A stretch of DNA of 64,000 bases from Apricaphanius iberus (taxonomy: Eukaryota > Chordata > Actinopteri > Cyprinodontiformes > Aphaniidae). Position 1 is the first letter of the stretch; each line of letters begins with the position of its first letter. The stretch is taken from positions 2,046,001 to 2,110,000 of the forward strand of contig JAPXFQ010002747.1 of assembly GCA_028564705.1 (NCBI GenBank), given 5' to 3'. A program made the translations under genes and the position numbers. This document shows positions 60,476-64,000 of this stretch, piece after piece. Under the pieces are notes generated by a model. It was not told the DNA's origin. It ran no database searches and saw only the letters and a list, made by a program, of their open reading frames with translations.

Positions 60476-60639
60476 AATGCAAAGTCTTTGTGATGTAAAG
60501 ATGTAGAGATTAATATTTTTGGAACTTTTTGTACTTCAAATGTGTTCCTTAAATTGAAGACAATCAATGCTGACCTAATGTATCATAATTTCTGCAAATC
60601 TGTCAGGTTGTGAGGATGTCTCTAGTTCACCGATTTCCC

Positions 60640-60950
60640 TTAGGGTTAATTTCTAGACTTTTTATCCCTCTTTATATTCAACTTTCTGACGTCTATCATG
60701 ATGAAAACCCTTGCTTCATTATGTGTTCGAAAGGATTGAAACTATCCCTAGAGCATAATGCTGCCACCACTGTGTATACGCATGGTGGGGGTTTCTTTTT
60801 TGGGGATTTTTCTGCAACAATTTACCTTTGGTAATGTCACCAAAAGGTTTGTTTGGTTTCATTGGACAACGCAGAAATAGATGTTTTGTTGGGAAGGAAA
60901 TACTTAAATCTTGCAACTTCATCACATACTTAAACCACACATAGAATGGG
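60640..60950 (-). mobile_element. possible Tc1-like remnant in the GPCR 3' region
   Basis: AGAGCATAATGCTGCCACCA and a later TTTGGTTTCATTGGACAACG resemble the reversed transposase region of fish Tc1-like elements. The match is short and no frame survives. Confidence 0.35.
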
Positions 60951-60966
60951 TGATACTACTGTCACA

Positions 60967-60972
60967 AATAAA
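60967..60972 (+). terminator. candidate poly(A) signal of the GPCR gene
   Basis: AATAAA about 490 bases after the GPCR stop codon. The intervening 3' UTR would include a decayed transposon-like stretch. Other signals further on cannot be ruled out. Confidence 0.35.
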
Positions 60973-60999
60973 ACAATCAGCAGTGCTAAATGCTAAAAC

Positions 61000-63520
61000 A
61001 TTCTGCAGCTCCTTGATCGTTAATATCAGTTTTCTGTCAACTTCATTGAAAACTTTCAGCTTCTCTTTTGGTCAGATGTTATAATGTTGGATTTTTTTAT
61101 GATCCCCTCACAGGGATCTTTTTTAGGCTAAAAGGTATAGCAGATTTAAGGTTAATCAGATTCCCTACTATTGATGGTAGCTGTAAATTCATGTAAACCG
61201 AAAGGTGAAATAGAATCAAAGGTTGCTTTAGCAAAAAAAAAAAAGTGCAAACAAAGACAAACTTGAGATTTTTATTTTTTATATTTTCCAGCTGAATTGT
61301 ACAGGATATAAATCATTTTACATGAAGGTGGTCAACATTTTGAAATGCATCAAGGGCTTCTTTCTTGTAACCAAACTTTTTAAACAGAGCTGTGTTTAAA
61401 CTCAAACACTGGATAAATAAGGACAACATGCGAAAGTGGAGCTCTTTCTGCAAAACTAATAAAATAATCTATATCAGAATTAATCTGGAATTTCAGTCAC
61501 TTGTTAAACAGGGGGGGAGTTTTTGTATTCGTTTAGCTGTTTCTATGAGAAAAAAAGAAGCAGCTTTAGTTTCAGTGCTTGTATTGACAAGAAGACGACA
61601 AAATATTTCCGTGAAGTGTCTTATCCTTTCAAAGTACACCGTTTTAAAATGAACAAAAACAAGACATGCCGATGAAAACAGTCAAGATGGGAGGCCCTTT
61701 TTAAGTAGAGATGAGAGGTAGCTCCCCAGATCTTCATCCTGATAACAAATCACAAAGATAATTATTTCAGTTTCTTAAAAATTTGTGTAAATAATCCAGT
61801 AATGAGTTAAATTGTTTAACCTAATTCCTGAATAGACCAACCTTGTCTTGCTAATCAAATTTCTTGAGAGAACAAATAAATAAACTCCAAGATGGGGAAC
61901 ATTTGGTCCTTGTATGCTCTTCAAGCAAACAGTTTTTTTGTGTGTGTGTTTTTTAGGGAACCATCTCTACAGTCGACACCTACATACCACAGGGTAGAAA
62001 ATAACATCAGGTTTCTGGTTTTTCCCCCCTGCCCTTTGCGTTTTTCACAGAACACAGGAGACAACGGAAACTCCCCCCTCCGGTTTCATTGTTTATTTTT
62101 GGTCACTTATCAGGCCCCTTCTCTCATTCTGTCCACCCACTCCAGCACTTTCACTCAAGACAGTTGAAGCTCTCTACCGCGTTTGCTCATGATTGTCGTT
62201 CTCCATCTACATCATGGACTCTTAATCAGTTTTCTGAGACTCGCACAGATTAAGCTCATATATTTGAACAAATCTAATTCTTACCACCCTAACCCTTCAC
62301 TGCTCTGAGCTACATTAACGAATAAGTATTTCATCAGTGTATAAATTTCGTTCATGAGAGCAACAGGAACTAACAGTTAAGAACTGAAAAGAGACCACTG
62401 GTATGAGTATGTTGTTCCAGGAGGTTGATAACATCTACATTTATTTCCCCCTCCTTCTTTAAACCAAAAAAGACGAGAGAGCGAAGGCCTCAATCTGATC
62501 ACATTTTATTTTTTTGTATTCTTTATAAAACCCCAATCAGGTCATTCTAATTGTAAGAATCATATTTCCTTTCAACCACTGCAATATTTTGGAAAATTAG
62601 TACAATACAGTGGGGAACATCTAATTTTTCCTTTGACTGCCTTAATTCTAAATTTTCCGGCAACTGCAAATGTGTAGGAGGTTTAAGACACGTGTAAATG
62701 AGACTGATAGTCAGCTGACTGTGCAACTCTTGTAATCCAGCCGTTGTTGTGCTTCTTTGCTCCATACAGTGTTGCTACATTAGTGCTCTCCTAGCATAGC
62801 GCATGTAGGTAATTGCCCAGGGCGCCAACTGCTGGAGGGGGCGCCGCAAAGAAAAATCTCTACCTAATCATTTTCACTTAATTAAATTTGGTTCTGATGA
62901 GGCTCGTTTGTTAGATCAAAACCTTTCGAAAATAAACTTTAAGCCGGTTTTGAACATAGTTTTCATTAAACCTGCATATTTGTATTGTTTTTCCTATTGG
63001 TCTGATGTGATATCTTAAACTTAAATGTTGTGATTTATCCGTTTTAAGTGGAAAATCAAAACAGCCTAACTAGCTCACAGAGGCTACTGTCCGTGTTTGT
63101 CGTCAGCCACAGCAGGCTTCCTTTTAAGAAGCACAAACAACACTGCTGTACTGCTGTGGAAAGCAGCTTCTACTTTGTGAATTTTGCATTACACATGCTT
63201 CTCTTTTTATTTAATAAAACTCTCCAGAATTTTAGAGTGATGTTGTCCTGTGCTGTTACTGCTTCTGGTGACGTTGCAGCTGAAACTGATTTCCACAAAT
63301 GCACATGTGCGTGAGGAGCAGAAAGGCAGACAGAGCAGATAAAGGGACAGCGACCATTTTAAGGAAAAACAAAATGTAAAAAAACAAACAAAGTGATAAC
63401 TTTGATTACAATGTTTGTTGTCACAATTTTATTCGTCGACATTGTCGTGACGAATCGACAAATCGTGGCAGCCCCCGTATGCAAAGTGCAAACCCTGTCT
63501 ACAACAGAAGCTAACATCTG
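61000..63520. other. sequence past the GPCR gene, no gene recognised
   Basis: A/T-rich. Near 62815-62850 is AGGGCGCCAACTGCTGGAGG, and near 63430-63475 TCGTCGAC..TCGTGGCAGCCCC looks like one end of a DNA transposon without a partner. No exon seen. Confidence 0.4.
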
Positions 63521-63524
63521 TAGT

Positions 63525-63775
63525 CTTTTTGATCTCCGCTCTTGGGGGTACAGCCAATCAGAACAAAGCAAAATGTATGGCACTCCCTGATAAGATACTT
63601 TGCAAATGCCAGGAAATAGCACGAAAAGTAGCACTGCTAGGTGTTTCGGGCATTTTTTTCCTTTCAAATATTTTAGACATGCTCCAAGAAAAAGTCTACA
63701 CATATTTTGAATCTTATTCCACAGAAAAAATACAAATACTGAACCACAAATAGGCGACTAGGCAAGGGTGCACTG
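63525..63775 (+). repeat. dispersed repeat family R1, copy 4
   Basis: Runs from GCTCTTGGGGGTACAGCCAA to GAACCACAAATAGGCGAC, with the family blocks ctttgcaaatgcc, gtagcactgctagg, ctttcaaatattttagac and cttattccacag. Confidence 0.6.
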
Positions 63776-64000
63776 TCAATATCTATACAGTTTCAGTTAG
63801 TAACCTAAATCACTAAAAAAGGAACTTTCTAAACACATGTTTAGTGATGTTGATAAAGAGAGATACTTATATTATACTTATAATATTTCTCAGTAGTAAC
63901 TCATCTCTCTTTGTGAGATAATTTGTGTTTTTATATAGTAACTGGTGCAGGTCTGTTCATGTTATGCTTTGGTTCTTTCCAAGCCAAGCAAATATAAAGC

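Noticed and set aside
1..64000. CRISPR arrays, bacterial operons, phage or viral insertions
   Set aside because: No regularly spaced direct repeats, ribosome-binding-site-led gene runs or viral genes were seen; the window is vertebrate nuclear DNA.

Overview
The window reads as AT-rich vertebrate nuclear DNA from a teleost fish. Short exons with GT/AG borders sit in a background of Tc1-like, hAT-like and Harbinger-like DNA transposons and decayed LINE tails of kinds I know from teleost genomes. I see no bacterial operons, rRNA, tRNA or CRISPR. The species cannot be fixed from the sequence.

Three genes can be supported. (1) acap3 (ArfGAP, coiled-coil, ankyrin repeat and PH domain protein 3), minus strand: exon 1 is at 39780-39826 and exon 2 at 1692-1749. 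They are joined by a 38 kb first intron, and the rest of the gene lies beyond the left edge. (2) A compact seven-exon minus-strand gene at 49056-56545. It joins in phase to a protein of about 270 residues with a RING finger, a PHD finger and a lysine/arginine-rich end. It matches only the first part of PHRF1, whose long arginine/serine-rich region and C-terminal SRI domain are absent. (3) A plus-strand rhodopsin-like GPCR of 334 residues at 59471-60475 with an intronless coding region and a probable 5' non-coding exon. It belongs to the lipid/nucleotide (LPA/P2Y-like) group. Genes 2 and 3 are divergent, with about 2.9 kb between their coding regions and a decayed Tc1 element in the gap. Genes 1 and 2 are in tandem. 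Nothing indicates that the three products act in one pathway.

The remainder is mobile-element debris with unusually readable structure. Nine short hAT-like non-autonomous elements are delimited by terminal inverted repeats; three have perfect 8-bp target duplications and most others near-perfect ones. The main structure is a nest at 32.3-37.3 kb. An old Tc1-like element was split by a hAT-like element (32627-35756), which took a Harbinger-like element (33635-35704), which took a 1.6 kb Tc1-family transposon (33705-35327). The innermost transposase is open except for one internal stop, and its last two catalytic acidic residues are 38 residues apart. The same old Tc1 copy holds a second hAT (36423-36688), and a further repeat (36918-37259) lies at its far end. 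Other features include two unnamed dispersed repeat families, LINE reverse-transcriptase remnants, a strong G-quadruplex candidate, a 29-base G tract and two RFX-type X-box matches.
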